Assembly (NCBI GenBank): GCA_934182605.1
Contig: CAKPRQ010000005.1
Span: forward strand, 38,468 to 102,467
DNA from: an uncultured Clostridia bacterium
GTDB taxonomy: Bacteria; Bacillota; Clostridia; TANB77; CAG-508
DNA length: 64,000 bases
Direction: 5' to 3'
The position numbers and the translations under genes were made by a program. The notes under the pieces are model-generated. The model did not search any database. It was given only the letters and a program-made list of their open reading frames with translations, and was not told the origin of the DNA. Positions 44,426-53,399 of this stretch are shown one piece after another. The stretch's first letter is position 1, and every line of letters begins with the position of its first letter.

Positions 44426-45106
44426 ATGACTATTTTAGAATTTGTTTTAAATAATAAAGATTATCTTGAGGATTTAGTTACTAGAAGTACGTATCATTCA
44501 AATGCTATTGAAGGAAGTACGCTTACTTACGCAGAAACCTATGCTATTCTCTATAATGATAATAGTTTTAAAATTACAGGAAAAGAGCCTAGAGAAATAT
44601 ATGAAGCTATTAATCATGGAAAAGCATTAGAATTGCTTTTTAAAAATTTGCAGAATAATGAAGAATTTAATGAAAAGTTTTTGAAGGACTTAAATCAAAT
44701 TATAAACAAAGATATTAAAGACACAGAAGGTTATAGAACTGTACAAGTATTTATTAGAGGTAGTGAACATATTCCACCAGAACCTGAAAAAATTCCTAAT
44801 TCGATGATGTATTATGTATATAATTATAATCATGATGAACAAGATATATTTACAAAAATCGCTAAATATCATATTGATTTTGAAAAGATACATCCTTTTG
44901 AAGATGGAAATGGAAGGACTGGTAGATTACTTATAAATTATGAACTATTAAAAAATAATTTGCCTCCTATTGTTATAGAAAAAGATGATAGAATAAAATA
45001 TTTTGAATTTTTAAGAAATAATGATATTACCGGTTTTACAACCTGGTTGAAAGAATTATCTGATAGAGAAGAAATAAGGCTTAAGAAATTTGGATATGTT
45101 AAATAA
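44426..45106 (+). CDS. Fic-domain AMPylase with internal inhibitory helix
   Basis: A 226-residue Fic protein. The catalytic loop is complete, 'HPFEDGNGRTGR' with H156, so transfer of AMP (or another nucleotide) onto a target protein is expected. The N-terminal helix 'SNAIEG' (25-30) fits the (S/T)xxxE(G/N) inhibitory motif, placing it in the class in which the inhibitor is in the same chain, upstream of the Fic core. No separate antitoxin gene is needed or seen. Target unknown. The gene sits alone inside a 1.4-kb unit bounded by direct repeats beside tRNA-Pro, a sign of recent insertion. Confidence 0.92.
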   Translation: MTILEFVLNNKDYLEDLVTRSTYHSNAIEGSTLTYAETYAILYNDNSFKITGKEPREIYEAINHGKALELLFKNLQNNEEFNEKFLKDLNQIINKDIKDTEGYRTVQVFIRGSEHIPPEPEKIPNSMMYYVYNYNHDEQDIFTKIAKYHIDFEKIHPFEDGNGRTGRLLINYELLKNNLPPIVIEKDDRIKYFEFLRNNDITGFTTWLKELSDREEIRLKKFGYVK

Positions 45107-45299
45107 TTTTAAATTTTTTTCAACAATAGATGTGATTAAAATTTTAGGAATATAAAATAAATCTTGTTAAGAATTATCTTATACTAATTTTGCTATATAA
45201 AAATATTTACTAAAATATTCCGCAAAAATGTTCCGCAAAGTAAAAAATAATTACTATAACTGGCTAATTACTAGAGAAAATAGCATGAGGGTAGTTAAC

Positions 45300-45476
45300 T
45301 CACCCCGACCAATTTAGGCTGTTTTTCAAAAGAATTTAAGAAAATTTGAAAACAGTCAGAAGAATTAAAAAATGCTATTTTCTAAAGAGTTAGAGAATAG
45401 CATAATTTTTTTGCATTCCAGAAAATTCTTAAAAATGCTAGTATCTTGCTCAGAAAAATATTCCGCAAATTTTTTT
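45300..45476 (+). repeat. 177-bp direct repeat, copy 2
   Basis: Homologous to 43876-44053, including the 12-base tRNA-Pro 3' end, though here no tRNA body precedes it. Together with copy 1 it frames a 1424-bp unit with the Fic gene. Confidence 0.85.
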
Positions 45477-45489
45477 AATCTTTGAACCT

Positions 45490-45876
45490 TTATGCCCATG
45501 AACTTAAATAATCCACAAATACACTATATGATATATTAACAACTACTATAAATAAAACATATATTACTTTAAGGATTCTATTATTAATTCTCTTTGATAG
45601 TATAATCCCCATAATCATACATATGATATTTAGTATACTATAAATAAGTATTCTTAAATCGTTTGCATTAAAGGGAATATTAAACATATTAGTTTGATCT
45701 ATCGGCACACACCCACAACCAAAAACATTAACAAAAATAAACACGTCTAAAAGTCTATACCATGATGAAATAAAAAAAATTAACAAATATGGCAATGAAA
45801 AAAGTATATTTTTATTTTTTTTATATAGTGCTGACCATATTAAAAATACAACCGATGTGATTAGTAGCCATAACAT
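45490..45876 (-). CDS. Small polytopic membrane protein, unknown
   Basis: A 128-residue protein with four hydrophobic segments (about 1-18, 25-52, 74-96, 103-122). The loop after segment two has 'VFGCGCVPIDQTNMFNIPFNANDLR', a Cys-Gly-Cys motif that may bind metal or form a disulfide outside the membrane. No family recognised. It is on the minus strand between the Fic unit's right repeat and the DUF421 gene. Confidence 0.6.
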   Translation of the reverse strand: MLWLLITSVVFLIWSALYKKNKNILFSLPYLLIFFISSWYRLLDVFIFVNVFGCGCVPIDQTNMFNIPFNANDLRILIYSILNIICMIMGIILSKRINNRILKVIYVLFIVVVNISYSVFVDYLSSWA

Positions 45877-46198
45877 AAATTACACCTCCATTCATAGAAA
45901 TATTATCTATTGCATTTTCTCCTCTACAACAACATTTGCTTGTATTGTATCATTAAATTAAATATTATTCAATCTAATTATAAAATTGCTTTTTTAAAGT
46001 TACAATTTAATGGTGTATTACATAAATTACTTAAAAATTTCAACCATTATGTTATAACTTTTTTTATTCTCATAGTATAATTAGAAACTTATTGAACTTG
46101 ACAAATACGATTATTAAAATTAATTAAAATATTATTTTTTTGAATAATTAATATATTAATGTAAAAAATATAAATAAAACATTGTATGGGAGATGCTT
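45877..46198. other. Non-coding divergent gap
   Basis: A+T-rich with no convincing gene, RNA or strong terminator. It must hold the promoters of the membrane protein (minus) and DUF421 gene (plus). GGGAG at 46188-46192 is the ribosome site that fixes the DUF421 start. Confidence 0.4.
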
Positions 46199-46891
46199 AT
46201 GGAAATAATAAAAATTATTGCTTTATCACTAGGTTCAATAGTTATTCTCTTTGTTCTAACAAAAATAATGGGACAAAGAGAACTGTCACAGCTTAGTATT
46301 TTTGACTATATTACTACTATAACAATAGGTTCTATTGCAGCCGAAATGGCTACCTCATTAGAAAGCAATTTCCTACAACCAGCAGTTGCAATGATTGTAT
46401 ATGCTTTAGTAGCTTTAATAATGTCAATTTTAAATATAAAATTTGTAAAGTTAAGACCTATGATTTCTGGCAAGACATTAATTCTATATGATAATGGTAC
46501 ATTATTTAAAGAAAATTTTAAAAAAGCAAAAATAGACTTAAATGAATTTTTAGTACAATGCAGGACGAGTGGTTTTTTTAACTTAAGTGATATAAAGACG
46601 GCAATACTAGAAGAAAACGGGAAAATTAGTTTTTTACCTTATGCAGATAGAAGACCAGCAAATCCAAGTGATTTTAATATCAAACCCAAAGAAGATAACA
46701 TTACTACGAATTTAATATTAGATGGAAAAGTTATGGAAGATAATTTACAAGAATTAGGGTTTGATAAATTATGGTTAAGTGAAATGTTACAAAAACAAGG
46801 AATTATGAAAAATGATAATATTTTTTTAGCAACATATGATGATGATGGAAATTTGTCTGTATATTTAACAAACAATATGAAAAAAGAATAA
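46199..46891 (+). CDS. DUF421 (YetF/YdfR-like) membrane protein
   Basis: A 230-residue protein with three N-terminal membrane helices and the signature 'LTKIMGQRELSQLSIFDYITTITIGSIAAEMA', followed by a cytosolic domain ('GKTLILYDNGTLFKENFKKAKIDLNEFLVQCRTSGFFNLSDIKTAILEENGKISFLP'). Members occur widely in Bacillota, often with sporulation or stress genes; some affect spore stability. ATG 46199 is chosen over 46193 because GGGAG lies six bases before it. It is followed by a ferritin-like gene in the same direction. Confidence 0.93.
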   Translation: MEIIKIIALSLGSIVILFVLTKIMGQRELSQLSIFDYITTITIGSIAAEMATSLESNFLQPAVAMIVYALVALIMSILNIKFVKLRPMISGKTLILYDNGTLFKENFKKAKIDLNEFLVQCRTSGFFNLSDIKTAILEENGKISFLPYADRRPANPSDFNIKPKEDNITTNLILDGKVMEDNLQELGFDKLWLSEMLQKQGIMKNDNIFLATYDDDGNLSVYLTNNMKKE

Positions 46892-46961
46892 AAATATTCT
46901 TCAAAAAACTAATATCAATTAATAGATAAAATGCATATTATAATTGCAAGGGGGAATAATA

Positions 46962-47471
46962 ATGTATTCGGATTATTATAATATGTATAATCAATATTAC
47001 GGTTTTGGAGAACAAAATTTTAGAAGTAGCGAACCACAAATAAATAATGAGGAAATTATTACATTAAATCAAGCAATAGGACTAATCAGACAATCAGTAG
47101 GTGCTGAAAAAGAGGATGAAATGTTCTATGATACTATAATAAAACAAGCACCAACAGAAAGAGAGAAAGAAATAATAAGAAGTATTAGAGATGATGAAAG
47201 AAAACATAATCAAATTTTAAGGAGATTATATTATGAGTTTACTGGACAGATGCTACCAGCAGACACTCTATCAAGTGAATGGAACAACAATATGGATTAT
47301 AAGTCAAATTTAGAAAAGGCTTTATTTGGTGAGTTAGATGCAGTTGTGAAATATAGAAAAATAATGGGAACAATGCCAAGTGGTAATAGTTATACATTGC
47401 TTATGTCAATTATGACAGATGAACTAAGACACGCAAGCAAATATAATTTCTTAATACACAATGCTAAATAG
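46962..47471 (+). CDS. Ferritin-like (rubrerythrin-type) protein
   Basis: A 169-residue protein. After a Tyr/Asn/Gln-rich N-terminus (about 1-40), a four-helix ferritin-like domain follows with metal ligands in order: 'VGAEKEDEMFYDTII', 'RSIRDDERKHNQILRRLYYEFTG' (ExxH), 'ALFGELDAVVKYRKIM', and 'IMTDELRHASKYNFLI' (ExxH). A di-iron site is therefore expected. The TTG at 46944 is part of the ribosome-site region; AAGGGGG precedes ATG 46962, which is the real start. The Tyr-rich tail recalls spore-coat associated relatives, but that is inference. Confidence 0.85.
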   Translation: MYSDYYNMYNQYYGFGEQNFRSSEPQINNEEIITLNQAIGLIRQSVGAEKEDEMFYDTIIKQAPTEREKEIIRSIRDDERKHNQILRRLYYEFTGQMLPADTLSSEWNNNMDYKSNLEKALFGELDAVVKYRKIMGTMPSGNSYTLLMSIMTDELRHASKYNFLIHNAK

Positions 47472-47609
47472 AAAATATTTTTTAAAAATTTTTTATATTA
47501 AAATATGTAATCGAAAGTTTGAAATTGATGATATTCAAAATGAGAATATCGGATATTTTTTGTAAACTAGAATCAACTATGAATTTAGATATTATAATTC
47601 TTAAATTTT

Positions 47610-47727
47610 AGTATCTATTTTATAGTATTCTCATTATAAATTCCATTTTTAAGTAAGTTATAATATGAACCATACCCCTTAAAATAGATACTGAATAAAA
47701 AATATCTTATTTAATAGGTATGGTTCA
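47610..47727. repeat. Nested inverted repeats between ferritin-like gene and ldh
   Basis: TGAACCATACC (47666-47676) and its perfect complement (47717-47727) enclose 40 bases. Inside, TAAAATAGATACT (47680-47692) pairs perfectly with AGTATCTATTTTA (47610-47622) further left. The two pairings are mutually exclusive or cruciform-like. The first could be a small MITE-like element or a bidirectional terminator; a separate hairpin GATATTC/GAATATC near 47530-47550 looks like the ferritin-like gene's terminator. Confidence 0.5.
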
Positions 47728-47827
47728 AAGAGAATTCTAATATTCTCCTTCAACTAAAAAACTAAGAGAAAACTATTATTCTATAGCTTTCCCCATATAG
47801 TATAGTTATAGTACAAAATAAAAAATT

Positions 47828-48784
47828 TTACTCTGCTATTAACCTATCTATTGAGTCTTCTCTCATTTTTTTAATTATTCTACAACTATTATTTAATTTT
47901 TCTTGTTCGTCCTTATTTAAATCTAATCCTAATAATTCCCTTACACCATTTGAATTTATAATAGCTGGAACGCCAATATATATATCATCTTGTCCATAAG
48001 CACCATTATCTAAATATGTTGATACTGTAATTATTGAATTTTCATCATCTAATATCGCCCTCACAATTCTATTTAATGCCATTCCTATACCGTAATATGT
48101 TGCCTTTTTCTTCTCTATAATTTCATAAGCTGCATTAACAACTCCTTTATGAATTTTTTCTAATTCTTCCATTTCAAGATTATTGTCTTTCATTACATCT
48201 ACAACTTTTTTACATCCTATATATGCGTGTGCCCAAGGGACAAACGAAGAATCTCCATGTTCTCCCATTATATATGCGTGAATATTCTTACTTGATATTT
48301 TAAAGTAATCTGCTAATAAATATCTAAGTCTCGCAGTATCCAATACTGTTCCTGAACCTATTACTTGATTTTTAGGAAGTCCAGATACCTTTGCTACTAC
48401 ATAAGTCATTAAATCTACAGGATTGCTTGCAACAATTATAATTCCATTAAAGCCACTCGACATAATTTGTTGGGTTATATTTTTCATTATTTTTGTATTA
48501 ATCTCTGCAAGTTCTAATCTTGTTTGTCCAGGTTTTTGTGCTACTCCTGCTGTAATTACCACTATCTGTGCATCTTTACATTCACTATAATCTCCAGCTT
48601 TAATAACCATTTTTTGAGGTGCATATGGTAACCCATGACATAAATCCATTTCTTCTCCTATTGTTTTTTCTTTATCTAAATCTATTAAGATAAGTTCATT
48701 TATTCCTCCACGATTAAGCATAGAATATGCCATACTCATACCCACAAATCCAGTTCCTACTAATACTATTTTACCTTTTTCCAT
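47828..48784 (-). CDS. ldh: L-lactate dehydrogenase
   Basis: A 318-residue NAD-dependent dehydrogenase. Rossmann start 'KIVLVGTGFVGMSMAYSML', substrate loop 'TAGVAQKPGQTRLEL' with the Gln that selects lactate over malate and the catalytic Arg, 'ASNPVDLMTYV', 'GSGTVLDTARLRYLL', and the catalytic His in 'IMGEHGDSSFVPW'. Full length. It regenerates NAD+ in fermentation, in keeping with an anaerobic or facultative host. A single gene. Confidence 0.95.
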   Translation of the reverse strand: MEKGKIVLVGTGFVGMSMAYSMLNRGGINELILIDLDKEKTIGEEMDLCHGLPYAPQKMVIKAGDYSECKDAQIVVITAGVAQKPGQTRLELAEINTKIMKNITQQIMSSGFNGIIIVASNPVDLMTYVVAKVSGLPKNQVIGSGTVLDTARLRYLLADYFKISSKNIHAYIMGEHGDSSFVPWAHAYIGCKKVVDVMKDNNLEMEELEKIHKGVVNAAYEIIEKKKATYYGIGMALNRIVRAILDDENSIITVSTYLDNGAYGQDDIYIGVPAIINSNGVRELLGLDLNKDEQEKLNNSCRIIKKMREDSIDRLIAE

Positions 48785-48840
48785 ATAAACACTCCCTTTT
48801 TATAAATCTCTTTACTTTTATTTATAAATATAACTTTATA

Positions 48841-48994
48841 TTAACTTTCTATATCTAAAATAGAAAGTGTCGCTAATGTATCCCCGTAATTGAGTAAGAA
48901 ACGCAGCCAAGATGCTTATTTCTTCTGGGGTTTTATCTTTAGCAATATTACAAGCTAAAATAGAAATAAAAGTTACAAATTCACAATTTTTCAT
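48841..48994 (-). pseudogene. DUF6774-like small protein, frameshifted
   Basis: ATG 48994 follows AAAGGAAAG. The frame reads 'MKNCEFVTFISILACNIAKDKTPEEISILAAFLTQL', which resembles the small clostridial DUF6774 proteins that continue 'GDTLATI…'. Here a single extra base near 48882-48887 (…TTA CGG GGA…) sends the frame to 48836, while the other frame reads 'GDTLATLSILDIES' to TAA at 48841-48843. It is either a recent frameshift or a +1 shift at the rare CGG codon. Confidence 0.6.
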
Positions 48995-49096
48995 ATAAAT
49001 TTCTTTCCTTTCTTCTCTGTATAAAAAACTCATAATATAGAAATGTTTTCTTCTACTATATTAATCTTACTTATTATTATATGTCTTATTTCTATT

Positions 49097-49654
49097 TTAG
49101 TTATTATTTCCATAATACAAAAAACATTCTTTATCATGCGAATATATTATACCCACTGCTTGTAAATAAGAATAGATTATTGTTGAACCCACAAATTTCA
49201 TACCCCTTCTTTGCAAATCTTTTGATATATTATCTGATAATTCTGATGTGGTTTTATCCACTTCATAAATAATATTGTCATTTGTAAAACTTTTCAAGTA
49301 ATTATGAAATGTCCCATACTCTTGTTGTATTTTCTTAAAAATTTTACTATTACTTATGGTTGCTTTTATTTTCAATTTATTTCTTATAATTTTTTTATTT
49401 TTTAGTAATTCTTCTACCTTTTTATTACCATAATTACAAATTTTATCTATATCAAAATCATCAAATGCTTTTCTAAAATCTTCTCTTTTATTTAATACAC
49501 ATTCCCAAGAAAGCCCAGCTTGAAAAGATTCTAATATTAACATTTCGTAAAGATATTTATCATCAAGATTTAACTTACACCACTCTTCATCGTGGTATTT
49601 CACATATATTTCATTTTTTAAATTACACCATTTGCATCTCTTTTTCATTTTCAT
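49097..49654 (-). CDS. tag: DNA-3-methyladenine glycosylase I
   Basis: A 185-residue TAG-type glycosylase that removes 3-methyladenine. Conserved parts: 'KRCKWCNLKNEIYVKYHDEEWC' with zinc-binding Cys/His, 'YEMLILESFQAGLSWECVLNKREDFRKAF' (active-site helix with the conserved Glu and Trp) and 'LQRRGMKFVGSTIIYSYLQAVGIIYSHDKECF', which supplies the remaining zinc ligands. Length is normal. It lies beside the STAND NTPase gene and close to an ogt remnant. Confidence 0.94.
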   Translation of the reverse strand: MKMKKRCKWCNLKNEIYVKYHDEEWCKLNLDDKYLYEMLILESFQAGLSWECVLNKREDFRKAFDDFDIDKICNYGNKKVEELLKNKKIIRNKLKIKATISNSKIFKKIQQEYGTFHNYLKSFTNDNIIYEVDKTTSELSDNISKDLQRRGMKFVGSTIIYSYLQAVGIIYSHDKECFLYYGNNN

Positions 49655-49718
49655 TTCCTTCTTAGTTTGTTACAAAATTACTTTTTCTCGCTTTTCTTAA
49701 AATCCACACCTATTAACT

Positions 49719-52700
49719 TTATGCAAAAATAGTCCAATCCTTATTCTTATCGTCTATTTTTCTAATATCTACTATTCTTTCTTTAATTCCATATATAGTT
49801 CCTAAGACCTTATTATTTTTAAATTTTTTATTCAATTTTTTATAATCATCAAATTTTCTTAATGCAGAACCTGTACCATATATTATTGCTAATAAAGAAG
49901 CATAATATTCCCAAATATAATATCTTACATCATTATTCAAAAAAGTTTTGTAAACATCTTTATACTCATATAAATATCTATCTAAACTACTGCACTTATT
50001 AATATACTTGAAGTCTTTATACGATGTGTATATTCCTTTTTTTCTTTTTTCTATGGTATCGTAATACTCTTCATATAATCCATCTATATTAGTTATTATT
50101 TCTCTTATTAATTTATACATAAGTATTACATGTATATATGCTTTTAAACTACCACCTAAGCTTGCAAATTTTTTCTCTAAATTTTCTATACTACTTTCTT
50201 TTTCTGAGTTCATAAGTTCTTCTACATTTTTTTGTCCCCATATTTGTTTTACAACTTCAAAAAGATTTTCTATATCTTTATATAAACTTATTGCAAATAT
50301 TTTAATAATTATTTTTTCTAAAGATTTATTAGAATATTTATTATCTATAATTTTCCATAACGCTCCAACAATTTCATTTTTTATTAACCCGAAGTTATTA
50401 TCAATATCTTTTAAGTATTCATCTATACGTTTTTCTAGAAATGTGTAATAATACCCCCAATTATCTTTTAATTCTACTTCATTATCACGGTAATATTTCA
50501 ATGTTTTATTTAATAATTCATACGACCTATTTGTATACTCTATTTTTTTATCAAAATTTTCTTCACGAATAATAATATTACTTAATACTCTATCTATTGT
50601 AGCAGATATTCCTGCATTTTCACTTGTAACTTCACTATTATTATCTATCATTAAATTTCCATATTTAAAAACGCTTTCTATAAGCTTTATCTTATTATCT
50701 TCTTGTAATTTTTTTATTTTTTTGCTAACTTCATTTGTAATTATTTTGAATACTGATATGGTTTTACTATCACTATATCCATAATTTTCTATATACTTAT
50801 CCATTAGTTCAGAATATATAGAGGGCATATATATTATATTTTCTTTTAATAAGAATGTTTCAGCTTCAATATACTTTTCATTATCTTTTCCGTATATCTC
50901 TTCATATCTGTTTTTTAATTCTTTTAATATTTCTATATCCTTTGATTTCAACTCCAAATCTTCAATTTCATCCGAAAATATATTAGTCGTTCCACCTAAA
51001 TGACCTCTTACAATGTTATAAAATCCATCAATAATGTCCATATTTAAAGTTTCATTTATTACATATTTTACTGAAAATAGATAATTAAGTATTACTTCTC
51101 TCTCTTCTGTTCCACTGCTTACCCAACCAACTCTACATATACTTTCTACAATGCTAGTAGTAAGATATTCTGGCTCTTTTGATAGAATTTCCATAGCTTC
51201 TTCAAGTCTCTTAACATTATGAATTTTTGCAATTCCATTAGAATCTAAAAGTGTTTTTACATATAACTTATCTTTTTCTCTAGTATAATTATCTAATAGC
51301 TGATTAATTTCATGTTCATCACCACCACATAAAATTAAAGTTCTTATATAATATATACTATTTTTCCCAAACTCTTTCCCTATTATATTCTTTAAGTCTT
51401 TATTTTCTACTTTGTTTTTTTGCCTTTCTATATATCTTTTCAAATGATACATATTATTAGACATATTGTAATTATCTATAACATCTGATATTTCTAAACT
51501 CTTATAGCCTAATAATAATTTAAATTCTAAAGTATTACTATATTCAAATTTACTTCTTAAGTATTCTTCAATATTTTCAATTATTATTATATCGTCATAT
51601 TTATTCTCGTACTCTTCTATTTTTTTAATTATAAATTTTGCTTTATTTACAAATTCTTCTTCGCTATTTGTTTTTATAATCTCCTTTGTTTCTTTTAAAA
51701 TTATTGTTCTAAATTTTTTCCTAGAATTATAATTATCTATATTTACCACTTGTTCAGAATTTTGATTTACATTCTTGTTTTCTGAAATTATCTCTTCTAT
51801 TTCTTTATCTACACTAGTTTCTAATATTTTGAAATATTTATTTTTTAAAGTTTCATTTGTATTCGCTATAATTATATCTTTAAAAGAAGGATTTATTGTA
51901 TACTCATCTCCCCCTTTTTGTATGAATGAAAATTCTTTTACTTTTTCATATAATGAATGTGAAAAATTACCAAGTATTTCCTTTGATGTTTTTTCTATAT
52001 TTTCATCTGTCCAATTAGAAAGAAACGCAAGCATTGTTACAAAATCTTTTTCTGTATCATTCATATATACTAAATATCTTTTTTGAAGTTCTGTTGTGTT
52101 CTTTCCAAAATCATTAATCGTAGGTACTTTATTTTGATTTACTAAAGATGTATATGTATCTACGCAGATATCTAAGTATTTTGGTGCACCATGTGTTAAA
52201 TTATATATATCATTTATTAAACTTTGGTCTTTAATACCTGCTTTTTCTAGGAAATATTTTGTATCTGCCAATGATAAATTACCTAATAAATGTTGGTCAA
52301 TTGATCCTTTCCATTCTTTATCATATTCTTCCCATTTTAATTTTTCTCTACCTGCAATTACCCATATTGTATTAGGTACATTTAATATTAGCCCATTTTC
52401 TCCTCGTAAAAACAAATCTCTTTCTAGTGCATTTTTATTTTCTAATTCATTAACTAATTTTTCGTACGTATCTATAAAAAATACAAATGGAAATTCTAAT
52501 TTTTCCACGTTATTTTTCAAATCTATTGCAAAATAATATGATAAGTTTTCATATATATCTGAAGCTTCCATATTATCTATATTTCCTAACCTATTTTTTA
52601 ATTTATTATTTTCAATTCTATTTTGTAGTAAATTTTTAGCCTTTTCTGAAAGACATATTACTTTAGAAATAGTACCTATTAATGGTATTTCACTTATTAC

Positions 52701-53138
52701 ATCTGTTAAAAAAGATAATTCTTCATTTTCATCAAAAATACTAGATAATTCTGGTTTAGTTGCATTTTTTCCCATTTTTACCTCATACGTATATGAAACT
52801 AAATCAAAAATAGGGAAAGAAAATTTATACTTACTTTTTAAATTACTTTCTATATATCTTAAAATTTCTAGAATGTCATTATTATAATTATTTAACTTGT
52901 CGAAATCTACAAAAGCATATCTTGTTTCACTATATTTCTCTTTTAACTCTGACAATAATTTTCTTAATAATGTGGATTTGCCTATTCCTCCCATACCATA
53001 ATACGTAATCACATCAATTTTATCGTTTTGCTTTTCTTCATATACTTTCCAAAAGACTTTCCTAGGTTCTACTCTATCAGTAAATTCTTTTATTGCTCTC
53101 CATTCATTTTCATTCTCATTATTTACAAACTTTGACAT
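49719..53138 (-). CDS. Large STAND-type P-loop NTPase with helical repeats
   Basis: A 1139-residue protein. Near the N-terminus 'YYGMGGIGKSTLLRKL' is a Walker A motif (G48-T56) of NB-ARC/STAND style. 'FPFVFFIDTYEKL' is the Walker B region, and 'NTIWVIAGREKLKW…LGNLSLADTKYFLEKAGI…LTHGAPKYLDICV' the sensor/arginine-finger and GxP-like segment of STAND proteins. A winged-helix-like part follows ('MLAFLSNWTDENIEKTSKEIL…FSFIQKGGDEYTINPSFKDII'). The last 700 residues are Asn/Lys/Glu-rich helices of TPR/ARM type, a plausible ligand sensor. No known effector domain (nuclease, TIR, protease) is seen. Such proteins include antiphage Avs sensors; that role here is inference. Single gene. Confidence 0.75.
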   Translation of the reverse strand: MSKFVNNENENEWRAIKEFTDRVEPRKVFWKVYEEKQNDKIDVITYYGMGGIGKSTLLRKLLSELKEKYSETRYAFVDFDKLNNYNNDILEILRYIESNLKSKYKFSFPIFDLVSYTYEVKMGKNATKPELSSIFDENEELSFLTDVISEIPLIGTISKVICLSEKAKNLLQNRIENNKLKNRLGNIDNMEASDIYENLSYYFAIDLKNNVEKLEFPFVFFIDTYEKLVNELENKNALERDLFLRGENGLILNVPNTIWVIAGREKLKWEEYDKEWKGSIDQHLLGNLSLADTKYFLEKAGIKDQSLINDIYNLTHGAPKYLDICVDTYTSLVNQNKVPTINDFGKNTTELQKRYLVYMNDTEKDFVTMLAFLSNWTDENIEKTSKEILGNFSHSLYEKVKEFSFIQKGGDEYTINPSFKDIIIANTNETLKNKYFKILETSVDKEIEEIISENKNVNQNSEQVVNIDNYNSRKKFRTIILKETKEIIKTNSEEEFVNKAKFIIKKIEEYENKYDDIIIIENIEEYLRSKFEYSNTLEFKLLLGYKSLEISDVIDNYNMSNNMYHLKRYIERQKNKVENKDLKNIIGKEFGKNSIYYIRTLILCGGDEHEINQLLDNYTREKDKLYVKTLLDSNGIAKIHNVKRLEEAMEILSKEPEYLTTSIVESICRVGWVSSGTEEREVILNYLFSVKYVINETLNMDIIDGFYNIVRGHLGGTTNIFSDEIEDLELKSKDIEILKELKNRYEEIYGKDNEKYIEAETFLLKENIIYMPSIYSELMDKYIENYGYSDSKTISVFKIITNEVSKKIKKLQEDNKIKLIESVFKYGNLMIDNNSEVTSENAGISATIDRVLSNIIIREENFDKKIEYTNRSYELLNKTLKYYRDNEVELKDNWGYYYTFLEKRIDEYLKDIDNNFGLIKNEIVGALWKIIDNKYSNKSLEKIIIKIFAISLYKDIENLFEVVKQIWGQKNVEELMNSEKESSIENLEKKFASLGGSLKAYIHVILMYKLIREIITNIDGLYEEYYDTIEKRKKGIYTSYKDFKYINKCSSLDRYLYEYKDVYKTFLNNDVRYYIWEYYASLLAIIYGTGSALRKFDDYKKLNKKFKNNKVLGTIYGIKERIVDIRKIDDKNKDWTIFA

Positions 53139-53168
53139 ATAATTCCACCTTTTTTATATTTCTGTTTA

Positions 53169-53365
53169 TCATTTATGAATATATAAGTTACTTGTATTAA
53201 TTCCTTCAAGTTTTAGAAGTTTTTCTTTATTTTCTATCCCCCCACTATAACCAGTTAAATTTCCATCACTTCCTACTACTCTGTGGCAGGGTATAATTAT
53301 ACAAATTGGATTCCAACCTACCGCCCCGCCAACTGCTTGAGATGATATTTTTTCTACTTTTGATT
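53169..53365 (-). pseudogene. ogt: Truncated O6-methylguanine-DNA methyltransferase
   Basis: The minus-strand frame reads 'KVEKISSQAVGGAVGWNPICIIIPCHRVVGSDGNLTGYSGGIENKEKLLKLEGINT' and ends with TGA at 53169-53171. IPCHRVVG is the suicidal-cysteine motif of Ogt/MGMT, followed by the normal end of the family. Everything before the DNA-binding helix is gone: a stop codon lies just upstream and no start codon is available. It is a clear 5'-truncated remnant lying between the STAND gene and a glycosyltransferase. Confidence 0.85.
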
Positions 53366-53399
53366 ATAAAATTTATATGCTTAAATTTATTAAAAACTT

